NCBI GenBank assembly: GCA_934746785.1
Contig: CAKVFO010000076.1
Coordinates: forward strand, 1-16,275
Length of the DNA stretch: 16,275 nucleotides
Source: an uncultured Clostridium sp.
Lineage (GTDB): Bacteria > Bacillota > Clostridia > Clostridiales > Clostridiaceae
Direction of reading: 5' to 3'
In this document: in pieces, positions 8,059 through 15,770 of the stretch
Position numbering within the stretch: position 1 is the stretch's first letter
Layout: the number at the start of each line of letters is the position of its first letter
Position numbers and translations under genes: made by a program
The notes under the pieces: model-generated
Told to the model about the DNA's origin: nothing
What the model saw: only the letters and a program-made list of their open reading frames with translations
The model's database searches: none

Positions 8059-8288
8059 ATATATTGTCAAATGCTTAAAACAATTTAAGATTTGACTTTT
8101 CACCTACCTTCCATAACAATGTAGTACAATTTTAAAAGCTTCCTTTTATAATTTTTATGAGTATTTATACAGAAATAGTCCTTATATAATTTTCACCTAG
8201 CTTTTCTAATTTTCATTAATACTTTTAGTTTTCCCTGCCTTTTTATGTAATATGTATTCTCTTCCCCCTAAAAAACTAGCAGTTACTA

Positions 8289-8333
8289 TATATCAAAAAG
8301 AGAGCAGCAACGTTACCGCTACTGCTCTCTTTT
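8289..8333 (-). terminator. Strong intrinsic terminator of the glycopolymer operon
   Basis: A 12-base-pair stem (8296-8307 with 8322-8333) has GAGAGCAG at its core and further partial pairing inside the loop. It is followed on the minus strand by TTTTTGATAT. It starts five bases after the gtrA-like stop codon and is the most GC-rich hairpin in the window. Confidence 0.9.
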
Positions 8334-8337
8334 ATAT

Positions 8338-8745
8338 CTATTTATTCTTTTTAAAGGCAAATAATTTCATTATCAAAAATGTTACAGGAACTCCTATAAC
8401 AGCTGCTAATCCATAAGCTATTATACTAGGCCATGCTAAAACATTAATTACTATTAATACTACTATCTTTTGAATTACGAAATTAGGAATATTTGAAATT
8501 CCAAACTTTATAAATCTTACAATTCCAAGCTTCTCTTTAAAAGTTATTAAACTATTTAATAAATATGAAACAACAAGTCCTGTTGCATACCCTAAATCAA
8601 AAGCAATATTAGGATCTATGAAATTTTTATAAATAGTTGAAAAAACTGTTGTACTAAAAGTATTAATCACACCTATAACAACAAAAGTTATAAATTGTTT
8701 TGTAAAAAAGGTCTTAGTAAACTTTTCTACTATATTATTACTCAT
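8338..8745 (-). CDS. GtrA family membrane protein (probable polyprenyl-phosphate-sugar flippase)
   Basis: A 135-residue protein with four predicted membrane helices (about residues 17-36, 47-66, 84-103 and 107-127), the size and topology of the GtrA/GtcA family. Family-like features are FVVIGVINT (21-29) and SYLLNSLITF (60-69). GtrA proteins are thought to move undecaprenyl-phosphate-linked sugars across the membrane for extracytoplasmic glycosylation of O-antigen, wall or lipoteichoic acids. The ATG has a strong AGGAGGA and overlaps the last eight bases of the upstream GT2 gene, so the two are probably translationally coupled. This fits the usual GtrA-GtrB partnership. It is the last gene of the operon, immediately before the terminator. 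Confidence 0.92.
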   Translation of the reverse strand: MSNNIVEKFTKTFFTKQFITFVVIGVINTFSTTVFSTIYKNFIDPNIAFDLGYATGLVVSYLLNSLITFKEKLGIVRFIKFGISNIPNFVIQKIVVLIVINVLAWPSIIAYGLAAVIGVPVTFLIMKLFAFKKNK

Positions 8746-9715
8746 TTGATTCCTCCTGCTTACTTGAGTTTTTAATTAACTCATCAGCAATAATAAATCT
8801 TGGTCTTTGTTTAGTTTCGTTATATATTTTACCTATATATTCACCTATTACACCTAGTGATAATAATTGAATTCCCCCAATCATCCATATAGATACAGTT
8901 AATGAGGTCCATCCACTTACTGCCTTTCCAGTAAATTTAGCAATTAATGAATAAATCAATGCTAAAAAACTTACAGCAAAGATACAGAAACCTAATCCTG
9001 TTATTATACTAATTGGCTTTATACTTAATGAAGTAATTCCATCTAATGCAAATGCTACCATTTTCTTTAATGGATATTTAGATTCTCCAGCAAATCTTTC
9101 ATGGCGTTCATATTCTACAACTGAATGCTTATATCCTATCATTGGAACTAAACCTCTTAAAAATAAGTTAACTTCTTTAAATTCACTTAATCCCTCTAAA
9201 GCTCTTTTACTCATTAATCTATAATCTGCATGATTATAAACTGTGTCAGCTCCAAGCATAGTCATTAACTTATAAAAAGCTAATGCAGTTGTTCTCTTAA
9301 AGAATGTATCTGTCTTTCTTGAAGATCTTACTCCATAAACTACATCACTACCGTTATAATATTCCTCAACAAACTTATCTATTACATCAACATCATCTTG
9401 TAAATCAGCATCTAATGATATAGTCATATCAGCATATTTCTTAGCAGTCATTAAACCAGCTAACAAAGCATTTTGATGACCTCTATTTCTTGAAAGATTT
9501 ACTCCACTAAAAATATCATTACTATTGTGAAGTTCCTCTATAATCTCCCACGTTCTATCCTTTGAACCATCATTAACAAATAATATCTTACTTTCCCTAG
9601 TAATAGTATTATTGTCCATCATATTATTAATCTTATCCAATAGCCTTCTTGCAGTTTCATGCAAGACTTCCTCTTCATTATAACAAGGTATAACTAAATA
9701 TAACGTTTCTTTCAT
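8738..9715 (-). CDS. GT2 glycosyltransferase, GtrB/CsbB-like (undecaprenyl-phosphate sugar synthase)
   Basis: A 325-residue family 2 glycosyltransferase. The catalytic domain spans about residues 1-215, with VIPCYNEE (8-15), VNDGSKD (47-53), the metal and nucleotide-sugar binding DADLQDD (102-108), and the basic block R-x-x-R-x3-GESKYPL near 204-216. Two C-terminal membrane helices follow (about 232-258 and 270-295). This is the architecture of GtrB, CsbB and DPM1-like enzymes, which transfer a sugar from a nucleotide donor to undecaprenyl phosphate on the cytoplasmic face. The donor sugar cannot be read from the motifs. A GGAGGT precedes the ATG. It lies 21 bases after the LtaS-like gene and overlaps the gtrA-like gene, supporting one glycosylation module. 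Confidence 0.94.
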   Translation of the reverse strand: MKETLYLVIPCYNEEEVLHETARRLLDKINNMMDNNTITRESKILFVNDGSKDRTWEIIEELHNSNDIFSGVNLSRNRGHQNALLAGLMTAKKYADMTISLDADLQDDVDVIDKFVEEYYNGSDVVYGVRSSRKTDTFFKRTTALAFYKLMTMLGADTVYNHADYRLMSKRALEGLSEFKEVNLFLRGLVPMIGYKHSVVEYERHERFAGESKYPLKKMVAFALDGITSLSIKPISIITGLGFCIFAVSFLALIYSLIAKFTGKAVSGWTSLTVSIWMIGGIQLLSLGVIGEYIGKIYNETKQRPRFIIADELIKNSSKQEESNE

Positions 9716-9736
9716 AATCTTTATTTACCTCCAAAA

Positions 9737-11587
9737 CTAATTTGAAAAATAATTTTTCTTAATTATTTCTTTTCCAATTGTATAAGCATCAAGCAAATGT
9801 TCTTTCTCATCGTCGCTTTTTACATTCCCCATAATTTTATTTCCTTTTATTATAGTTGCATCTCTATTAGTATTTACTAAATTTCTTCCCATAGAAGTAT
9901 TAATATATTCTTCTTTATCGATACCTAATAAATAACATATAGTTGGTAGAATATCAACTTGTCCTCCATGAGCCTCAATTGTCTTTGGGTTCATACCTTT
10001 TGAATAAATTATTAATGGAATCTTGTGATCTTCTTCTTTCCACCAGTCATCTTCATAAGATAAAAGTTGAATAGAATCATTATAATACTTATGTACTCCA
10101 GTATGATCTCCATACAAGACAATTATAGTATCATCTAATAAACCTTCCTTCTCTAACATCTTAAAGAACATTTCAACTTGCTTATCCATGTAATGAACAC
10201 TTTCAAAATATCCTCCTAAATAGCTTTCATCTATTTCAATTGGAAGATTAAGCTCTCTATATTTATTATCTATATTAAAAGGTCCATGACTAGACAATGT
10301 TGGAACTTGTATAAAAAATGGTTTATTTTCATCCTCAACCTTTTTTGCAATCTGAGATAAGAAACTTCTATCTGAAAGTCCATACCCAACACATTCTTCA
10401 TAAATATAATCATCTATACTCCATAATTTTTCAACACCAAAAGAATTTCTGTGAATTTCACTCCAGTTAAATTCCCCGACTGCCTCAGCATGAGTACTTA
10501 TTGTAGTATAGCCATTTCTTGATAATATTCTTGGTAATGAATTTTTATAAGTATTTACCCCATAATTAAGAGCAGTTATCTTATCTCCTAAAGGAAATAC
10601 TGATGTATTAACCATGAAATCACAATCAATACTATTACCTGCATTATTTTGTTCATAGAAATTATTAAAATATAATCCTTCGCTTGCCATCTTATTTAAA
10701 AATGGAGTTATCTCCTGACCATTAGTGCTTTTATTAATTACAAAATTCTCTAATGATTCTATTTGAAGAAATATAACGTTCTTTCCTTTTGCAATTCCAT
10801 TATACTCATTATTAGTAATATTTTCATCATTTTTTGCTATCCATTCATTAATTTTAGAATCATCCTTTTCCTTTGAAGTTAACTCCTTCTTAATTAATGA
10901 CTTCCCTGCTTCAATAATATGATACCCCATAGGCCCAGGACTATTAGCTGACATTTTGTAATACCAGCCACTATCTACAATGCTATCACACCAGTTTCCT
11001 AAACCTATAATATCTAAAGCGATATACGAAAGTAATATCACTATAATTGAATATCTTATTGTAAAACTAAATTTACCTATACTTCTATTTTCATAATTTT
11101 TTACTCTTTTAAATACAATCCATGCTAATACAAAGATTATATCTATTATAAATATTAAATCAATAACATTAAAATTAATCAAAGATCCTTTCATTACATT
11201 GAAAGTCTCTGGAAATAATATATTTTTCAGTCCATATACATCTTTATTAACTCTGTAATACCATAAATCTGCTACTAACATTAAACTATAAAAAATATTA
11301 TAAGCTATTAAAAAAACTATTTGCTTACCTTTAGATAGCAAATATCCAAATGAATAAAAAATTAATATAAAAGCAACATATATAAACCAATACTTAACAT
11401 CAATATTTATAAACTTTATTTCAGCAGCATTACCGTCTCTAATTAGTGCCATAAATAAAACTGTCTTTATTAGTAATGAGACTACCGTTTCAAATCTTAA
11501 CTTACTTATATCTGTATTAAATACTCTTTTAACAAACCCCTTAAAATCAGTATATAGGTTAGTAACAAAATTCTTAAACTTATCCAT
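9737..11587 (-). CDS. LTA synthase family protein (LtaS-like membrane sulfatase-fold transferase)
   Basis: A 616-residue protein with the LtaS layout: about five N-terminal membrane helices (roughly residues 34-50, 66-84, 89-109, 141-159 and 177-195) and an extracellular alkaline-phosphatase/sulfatase-fold domain from about 265. Probable metal and substrate residues are E277 (QIESLE), H366 (STHAEAVGEFNW), H434 (SSHGPF), and D494 and H495 (YGDHTG). In Staphylococcus LtaS the phosphoglycerol-carrying nucleophile is a threonine in a GKTSDSEF-like motif; here the matching motif is AGNSIDCDF, putting serine S319 at that place. Family members polymerise glycerol phosphate from phosphatidylglycerol or transfer phosphoglycerol or phosphoethanolamine to glycans, so the product is uncertain. 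AAGGGG precedes the ATG. Gaps to the neighbouring genes are only 20-21 bases. Confidence 0.92.
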   Translation of the reverse strand: MDKFKNFVTNLYTDFKGFVKRVFNTDISKLRFETVVSLLIKTVLFMALIRDGNAAEIKFINIDVKYWFIYVAFILIFYSFGYLLSKGKQIVFLIAYNIFYSLMLVADLWYYRVNKDVYGLKNILFPETFNVMKGSLINFNVIDLIFIIDIIFVLAWIVFKRVKNYENRSIGKFSFTIRYSIIVILLSYIALDIIGLGNWCDSIVDSGWYYKMSANSPGPMGYHIIEAGKSLIKKELTSKEKDDSKINEWIAKNDENITNNEYNGIAKGKNVIFLQIESLENFVINKSTNGQEITPFLNKMASEGLYFNNFYEQNNAGNSIDCDFMVNTSVFPLGDKITALNYGVNTYKNSLPRILSRNGYTTISTHAEAVGEFNWSEIHRNSFGVEKLWSIDDYIYEECVGYGLSDRSFLSQIAKKVEDENKPFFIQVPTLSSHGPFNIDNKYRELNLPIEIDESYLGGYFESVHYMDKQVEMFFKMLEKEGLLDDTIIVLYGDHTGVHKYYNDSIQLLSYEDDWWKEEDHKIPLIIYSKGMNPKTIEAHGGQVDILPTICYLLGIDKEEYINTSMGRNLVNTNRDATIIKGNKIMGNVKSDDEKEHLLDAYTIGKEIIKKNYFSN

Positions 11588-11607
11588 AAATTGACCCCTT
11601 AGTTCTC

Positions 11608-13116
11608 TTATTTATTCTTATTAAAAGTTTTTGAACATAAATCAACTATTGTATAAAATACATAATTTACACAAATTAAAAACATAATATCAAAAATAAA
11701 ATTAAATAAGAATAATTGCTTTGCTGTATCTGCATGACCATTACCTACTAAAGGCATTGGAAATTGAATTGCTCCTATAAGCATTATACCCCACATAAGT
11801 ATAATCTTACTTCTCTTATTATTATCATTCTTATTTTTTACAAACTTCCATACTGAAAAAGCAAACATAACTAAATATACACTTACTATAAACCATAATT
11901 TTTCCGGGAAATAATTTTCTTTAATCTTAGTCCACCCAGTAAATCTATCTAATTCTGTTATCGCTTCTTCACTGTAATCTCTTGATGTCTTTCCTAAAGA
12001 AGTACTTGTTATAAACGCTTTACTCGCTGTATATTCCATACCCTCTATCAACCTTAAAGGATGAGTTAAATAGAATTTGGCTAATTTTAAATTACCCATT
12101 TTACTATAGAATTCTTCCTCAGTTATCTCTGTTCTTGGAACATACTTAACATACTCATCTTCATCTAAATAAGAATGCTTTCCTGCTTCTACAGCCATAT
12201 CAGGGTTTAATCCCATATCAATTAAATCCTGTTCAGGAGTTTCAGAATCATAAAGCACTCCATAAAATACTGAATTATATTGAGTGTCCTTACTTATATT
12301 TCCACTAGTTGCACTTATCTCAAGTGGATAAATAACTACAATAGCAAAAATAATTAAAAGTTTTCTCATAGTCTTCTTATTGAATTCATCTTTATTATCC
12401 CATAGGATTTTACCTAATAGAACTATAACGAAAGGTAAAGCAGTTAACACCTGCATCTTTGATCCTAAAAATAAAAATGCACTTACAAATACCCAATATA
12501 TGTTCTTTAATAACTTCTCTTTATTATTATCATCATACTTATAATTAATATAATTTAAATATGTTCCTATTAACAGTAAACATGTACTTATCATCATCGG
12601 TTCACCATAAAGACTATTAAACCACATAATATAATTTCCATCAAAAAATATAAATAAAAATAAAAGCGAAGTAAATATATACTTAATTTTACTATTTAAC
12701 CTTAAATTTTTTAAAATTAGAACTAGTCCCAATATATACATCAAGCTATATTCTATTGCTAGATACTCAGTTTTAAACACATTACTTCCAAGTAACTTAC
12801 ATATAGTAGTTATAATTCCTATGACATATCCTATACTTGAGCCTATTATTGTCATGAAAATATTAAAAACATTTGCCGTAATTTTATAATCAGTAACTGT
12901 GTATTTATAAAACCTTATAAAATCAGGATTAGATTTGTCTGAATCAAGCAAAGACAATCCAGCTGGTGACATAACCCTATCAAAATCTCCTTGATCAGCA
13001 ACTCCTTGTACTGGTGATTTGAATATTATGTATACAATAATAGAAAATGCCAGTATACTAAATAAACTTAAAAATAACTTATCTTTATTATTTTTAATGT
13101 TCTGCTTAAGCTTCAT
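11608..13116 (-). CDS. Multi-pass membrane protein, probable GT-C-type sugar transferase (WsfD-like)
   Basis: A 502-residue membrane protein with about ten hydrophobic segments and a large soluble loop at about 266-365. Polar motifs stand out: GVADQGDFDRVM (38-49) just after the first helix, NSLYGEPM (167-174) and GNGHADTAKQLFLFN (458-472). An acidic motif in the first outer loop is typical of GT-C enzymes that use polyprenyl-phosphate sugars, and the motifs recall the hexose transferase family named after WsfD; that match is from memory and tentative. I infer it is the transferase partner (GtrC/YfhO role) of the GtrB- and GtrA-like genes downstream. The start at 13116 is chosen because GGAGG lies nine bases upstream; the frame remains open to 13152. 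It is the first gene of the operon, behind an extended -10 promoter. Confidence 0.8.
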   Translation of the reverse strand: MKLKQNIKNNKDKLFLSLFSILAFSIIVYIIFKSPVQGVADQGDFDRVMSPAGLSLLDSDKSNPDFIRFYKYTVTDYKITANVFNIFMTIIGSSIGYVIGIITTICKLLGSNVFKTEYLAIEYSLMYILGLVLILKNLRLNSKIKYIFTSLLFLFIFFDGNYIMWFNSLYGEPMMISTCLLLIGTYLNYINYKYDDNNKEKLLKNIYWVFVSAFLFLGSKMQVLTALPFVIVLLGKILWDNKDEFNKKTMRKLLIIFAIVVIYPLEISATSGNISKDTQYNSVFYGVLYDSETPEQDLIDMGLNPDMAVEAGKHSYLDEDEYVKYVPRTEITEEEFYSKMGNLKLAKFYLTHPLRLIEGMEYTASKAFITSTSLGKTSRDYSEEAITELDRFTGWTKIKENYFPEKLWFIVSVYLVMFAFSVWKFVKNKNDNNKRSKIILMWGIMLIGAIQFPMPLVGNGHADTAKQLFLFNFIFDIMFLICVNYVFYTIVDLCSKTFNKNK

Positions 13117-13160
13117 TAAGAAAATCCTCCATATATTTAATTTTAAGAACACTAACCTTT

Positions 13161-13169
13161 ATTATACCA
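13161..13169 (-). promoter_or_regulatory. Extended -10 promoter of the four-gene surface-polymer operon
   Basis: Read on the minus strand the site is TGGTATAAT, a full extended -10 (TGnTATAAT). No good -35 is visible at 17 bases. Transcription would begin near 13154 and give a short leader of roughly 40 bases before the ATG at 13116. Confidence 0.6.
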
Positions 13170-13180
13170 TTATTCTAACA

Positions 13181-13254
13181 GATTTATTTGTTTATTTTAT
13201 AAAAATTTTATTAAATTATTGGTATTTAAATACACCCAATCTTCTAAATAAATC
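13181..13254. promoter_or_regulatory. Symmetric candidate operator region between divergent promoters
   Basis: A 9-bp inverted repeat, GATTTATTT at 13181-13189 and AAATAAATC at 13246-13254, sits 11-14 bases upstream of each divergent -10 box. Between its arms lies the 12-bp perfect palindrome GTATTTAAATAC (13222-13233), itself flanked by ATTGG (13218-13222) and CCAAT (13236-13240). This could be a shared regulator site, but AT-rich DNA yields such symmetry easily. Confidence 0.3.
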
Positions 13255-13262
13255 CTTTTATA

Positions 13263-13271
13263 TGATATAAT
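13263..13271 (+). promoter_or_regulatory. Extended -10 promoter of the DUF2334 gene
   Basis: TGATATAAT is a full extended -10 motif (TGnTATAAT). No convincing -35 is present. The start of transcription would be near 13278, about 29 bases before the ATG at 13307 and ahead of its AGGAGGT. Confidence 0.6.
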
Positions 13272-13306
13272 ATTTATAAATATTTTTACAAATATAGGAG
13301 GTCTTA

Positions 13307-14662
13307 ATGAAAAAGAATAAAATATTAATAGCAATCATATCATTATTTACTTTATTATTTTTATATGCAATTATGTTCTTCTTCAGCTTTTTTCAATGTC
13401 ACGTAGATGTTAATGATGGAAATGTCCTCTTTAAAGACAAAGTTGATGATTCATTTGAGTCTATATATACTTCTAATATTAAATTCGATGAAATTAATCC
13501 ATCTAAAATTTCTGGTACAGTTAATATTAAAATATTAAATACTAACCTAAATAACATTAATGTATATGAAAAGTCACTTAGATATTATATTCCTCTAGAT
13601 ATAGTATGTTCTACACTTAAATATTCAATAGATAATAATAGAATTTATAATAGTGAAAGTACTATAACCTTTGAAGATGCAAGCAACTGTACTATAAATA
13701 ACCATAAATATTTAATGCGTGGAAAGATACTTACTATAAATAATGAAAAATATATATCTATATCTGATATAGAATATATATTTAATTTAACAGCAATCTT
13801 TAATTTTGATTCTAAAGAAATTTCATTTGTAAATAAATTGCCAGAATTAAATATTGATGGAGTTGATACACCCACTTCAGGTAGAGCTGCATTATTAAGA
13901 CTTGAAGATTTTTCAGCAGGTTATGGCACACTAAATTCCGAAAACCAACTTAAATATAAATGTATAGGTAAACTTTTAAAAAGTAACAATATAAAATTTC
14001 ATGTAGCTTGGGTACCAAGATTTAAATGCCCTTCACAAGAAATAGATAACAACTTAACTGAAAATAAAACACTGGAAAATGTAGGATTTATAAACACTTT
14101 AGATTATATGATTAACTCAGGAGCTGAGATAGGCTTACACGGATATAGTCACCAAACTGGAAACGATACTAGTTTAAATGGTGTTGAACTATCTTTAAAA
14201 GAGAATAGTGGAGAAGATGAAACACGAAAAGTTATTATTAATGCTATTGATACAGCTAATTTCTTAAACATCCCATATGCATTTTTTGAAAGCCCTCACT
14301 ATAAAGCTTCATTAAAGCAAAAAAATATAATAGAAGAATACTTTCAATTTATATATGAACCTAGAAGCTTTTTCATATACAATAAAATTTATAAACATAA
14401 AAATAATCTGTATATTCCAACACCTTTAGGATATGTAAAAAATGGTGATACTTCAGCTATTGAAAAAGGTTTAAAAAAACCAGCTCCTAACCAACTTTCT
14501 AGTTTATTTTATCATCCAGCCACAGAACTAGAATATATAGACCTTAATATTGATAATAACAACGTTTTAATCGAGTTCCATAACTCACCATTATACAAAA
14601 TTATATCGTCATTAAAATCTAATAACTATGCTTCAATTTATATTACAGATTTAAAAAAATAG
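13307..14662 (+). CDS. Exported/anchored DUF2334 (NodB-like polysaccharide deacetylase fold) protein
   Basis: A 451-residue protein with an N-terminal membrane segment (about residues 5-29, no clear cleavage site), then a probable extracellular part. Residues 84-178 resemble a copper-amine-oxidase N-domain-like stalk, a non-catalytic module common in clostridial surface proteins (YYIPLDIV, KYISISDIEYIF, FDSKEISF). Residues 190-450 form a DUF2334 domain of the NodB polysaccharide deacetylase superfamily. RLEDF (E200, D201) is the metal/base motif, GLHGYSHQ (H278, H282) the zinc histidine pair, FESPH ends at H331 and FYHP holds H403. These residues look intact, so activity, probably removal of an N- or O-acetyl group from a surface glycan, is plausible but unproven. 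AGGAGGT precedes the ATG. It is divergent from the LtaS/glycosyltransferase operon, suggesting a shared polymer. Confidence 0.88.
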   Translation: MKKNKILIAIISLFTLLFLYAIMFFFSFFQCHVDVNDGNVLFKDKVDDSFESIYTSNIKFDEINPSKISGTVNIKILNTNLNNINVYEKSLRYYIPLDIVCSTLKYSIDNNRIYNSESTITFEDASNCTINNHKYLMRGKILTINNEKYISISDIEYIFNLTAIFNFDSKEISFVNKLPELNIDGVDTPTSGRAALLRLEDFSAGYGTLNSENQLKYKCIGKLLKSNNIKFHVAWVPRFKCPSQEIDNNLTENKTLENVGFINTLDYMINSGAEIGLHGYSHQTGNDTSLNGVELSLKENSGEDETRKVIINAIDTANFLNIPYAFFESPHYKASLKQKNIIEEYFQFIYEPRSFFIYNKIYKHKNNLYIPTPLGYVKNGDTSAIEKGLKKPAPNQLSSLFYHPATELEYIDLNIDNNNVLIEFHNSPLYKIISSLKSNNYASIYITDLKK

Positions 14663-14743
14663 TATTAAATGACTAACATCACGTTTTTAACACAGGAAAC
14701 AACTTTGTCAGCATACAAAAAAATTATACTTTCCTTATATGTA

Positions 14744-14793
14744 AATAAGAGAAGTAAAATCTATGATAAAACATCGATTTTACTTCTCTTATT
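14744..14793. terminator. Perfect 18-bp inverted repeat between convergent genes, overlapping the VanZ-like stop codon
   Basis: The arms 14744-14761 and 14776-14793 are exact reverse complements (18 bp). After one mismatch, three more pairs close a six-base loop. The arms begin AATAAGAGAAG and end CTTCTCTTATT. The VanZ-like stop codon (14761-14763) and its last ten codons lie inside the structure. As the DUF2334 and VanZ-like genes converge here, a bidirectional terminator is likely, although the U-tracts are interrupted. Confidence 0.65.
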
Positions 14794-15225
14794 CTTCAAC
14801 TTATATATACACATTGTAACTATAGAAGAAAAAATCCCACCTGCAGTATCTATTAATACATCTTTAAATGCTGCTACTCTTCCGTCAACAAACCATTGAT
14901 GAAATTCATCACTACATGCATATAAAAATACACTTAAAATTCCTAATAAAATAGCCTTACTTCTTGAATAGTATATAATTAGTACTCTATAAATTAATAT
15001 ATGCAATATAAAATATTCAGTAAAATGAGCACCTTTCCTAACAATATAAGTTGCTAAGTCACCCCAAATACTATTTAAATCTATTCCCAAAAAAGAAAAT
15101 GCATATATAACCAGCTTACTTTGTTCACTTGATTTTTCTCCTGGGACTTGTGACATTACAAATATAAACACCATCCATAAAATCGCAAGTATCCATCTCT
15201 TTTTTATGTTCTTGTTGTTTTTCAT
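14761..15225 (-). CDS. VanZ family membrane protein
   Basis: A 154-residue membrane protein with four predicted helices (about residues 10-27, 69-86, 90-104 and 127-142). It carries the VanZ-family polar signature: MSQVPGE (24-30), RKGAHFTEY (63-71), DEFHQWFVDGR (106-116) and DVLIDTAGG (122-130). VanZ proteins raise teicoplanin resistance in some enterococci, but most homologues are chromosomal and uncharacterised, and nothing here suggests a van cluster. A resistance role should not be assumed. The Shine-Dalgarno is weak (AAAGGA, about ten bases before the ATG). Only 14 bases separate it from the upstream zinc-ribbon gene, so the two are probably co-transcribed. Its 3' end lies inside a long hairpin. 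Confidence 0.92.
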   Translation of the reverse strand: MKNNKNIKKRWILAILWMVFIFVMSQVPGEKSSEQSKLVIYAFSFLGIDLNSIWGDLATYIVRKGAHFTEYFILHILIYRVLIIYYSRSKAILLGILSVFLYACSDEFHQWFVDGRVAAFKDVLIDTAGGIFSSIVTMCIYKLKNKRSKIDVLS

Positions 15226-15239
15226 TTTCTAATTTTCCT

Positions 15240-15683
15240 TTACTGTTTATCAACAATATATTTATTTATATAAGCTAATGATTCTTCTAAAATATCTTGA
15301 CCTCTTTCCATGTCTACAACCTTAATTTCTAAATTACATACTCGTTGATCTAGACGATACATTAGTTCTTTGATATCTTGTAATAATTTAGTCTCATATG
15401 ATACTTGAATGCCATCTGAATCAATATATACCTTTTCCGGTGTACCTCCACATTTAGTACACTTCGCATAAACATTACCTTTTTCTATATCTTTAAATAA
15501 TTTAAAGGTATCATTATTACAAATAGAACAACTAGAAATTATAATAAAATCGTCTTGATTAATATTAAATAGATATTTACTTCCACAATCCTTACAAATA
15601 GCCTGAAGTTTATTATCTACTGTTTCTATATAAAATGTATTGCCACAACATCCTTCTTTTTGACAAACTACTGTCCTTATCAT
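15240..15683 (-). CDS. Double zinc-ribbon protein with C-terminal coiled coil, unknown function
   Basis: A 147-residue soluble protein with regularly placed cysteines: C7 and C12/C13, then C30-x2-C33; C52-x2-C55, then C75-x2-C78. This gives two tandem four-cysteine zinc ribbons, each followed by short strands. From about residue 95 the chain becomes charged with heptad-like hydrophobic spacing up to about 142 (LLQDIKEL, LDQRVCNLEIKV, ILEESLAYI), predicting a coiled coil and hence an oligomer. I recognise no named family. The ribbons suggest nucleic-acid or protein binding, but nothing shows a target. AGGGG precedes the ATG. It lies directly upstream of the VanZ-like gene and 87 bases downstream of a small coiled-coil ORF. 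Confidence 0.82.
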   Translation of the reverse strand: MIRTVVCQKEGCCGNTFYIETVDNKLQAICKDCGSKYLFNINQDDFIIISSCSICNNDTFKLFKDIEKGNVYAKCTKCGGTPEKVYIDSDGIQVSYETKLLQDIKELMYRLDQRVCNLEIKVVDMERGQDILEESLAYINKYIVDKQ

Positions 15684-15770
15684 ATATCAGCACCCCTTTT
15701 ATAAGAAAGATTTATTATCTATCTTTTTATATGCTAATACATTATTTTTTATTACTAAAGGATTAATAAT

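Noticed and set aside
8036..8074. TTGACA followed 17 bases later by TTGTAT at the EF-G paralogue start, resembling a promoter.
   Set aside because: It lies across the start codon so a transcript would lack the gene start, the -10 is poor, and such matches are common in AT-rich DNA.
13019..13270. An 83-residue plus-strand frame at the operon front.
   Set aside because: It is antisense to the start of the membrane transferase gene and overlaps both promoters; its hydrophobic, AT-driven composition is an artefact.
14669..14899. A 76-residue plus-strand frame after the DUF2334 gene.
   Set aside because: It runs through the terminator hairpin and antisense to the VanZ-like gene, has no convincing ribosome site, and its peptide resembles nothing.
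14761..15225. Reading the VanZ-like gene as a glycopeptide resistance determinant.
   Set aside because: No other van gene is present, and chromosomal VanZ-family proteins in Firmicutes are mostly unrelated to acquired resistance.
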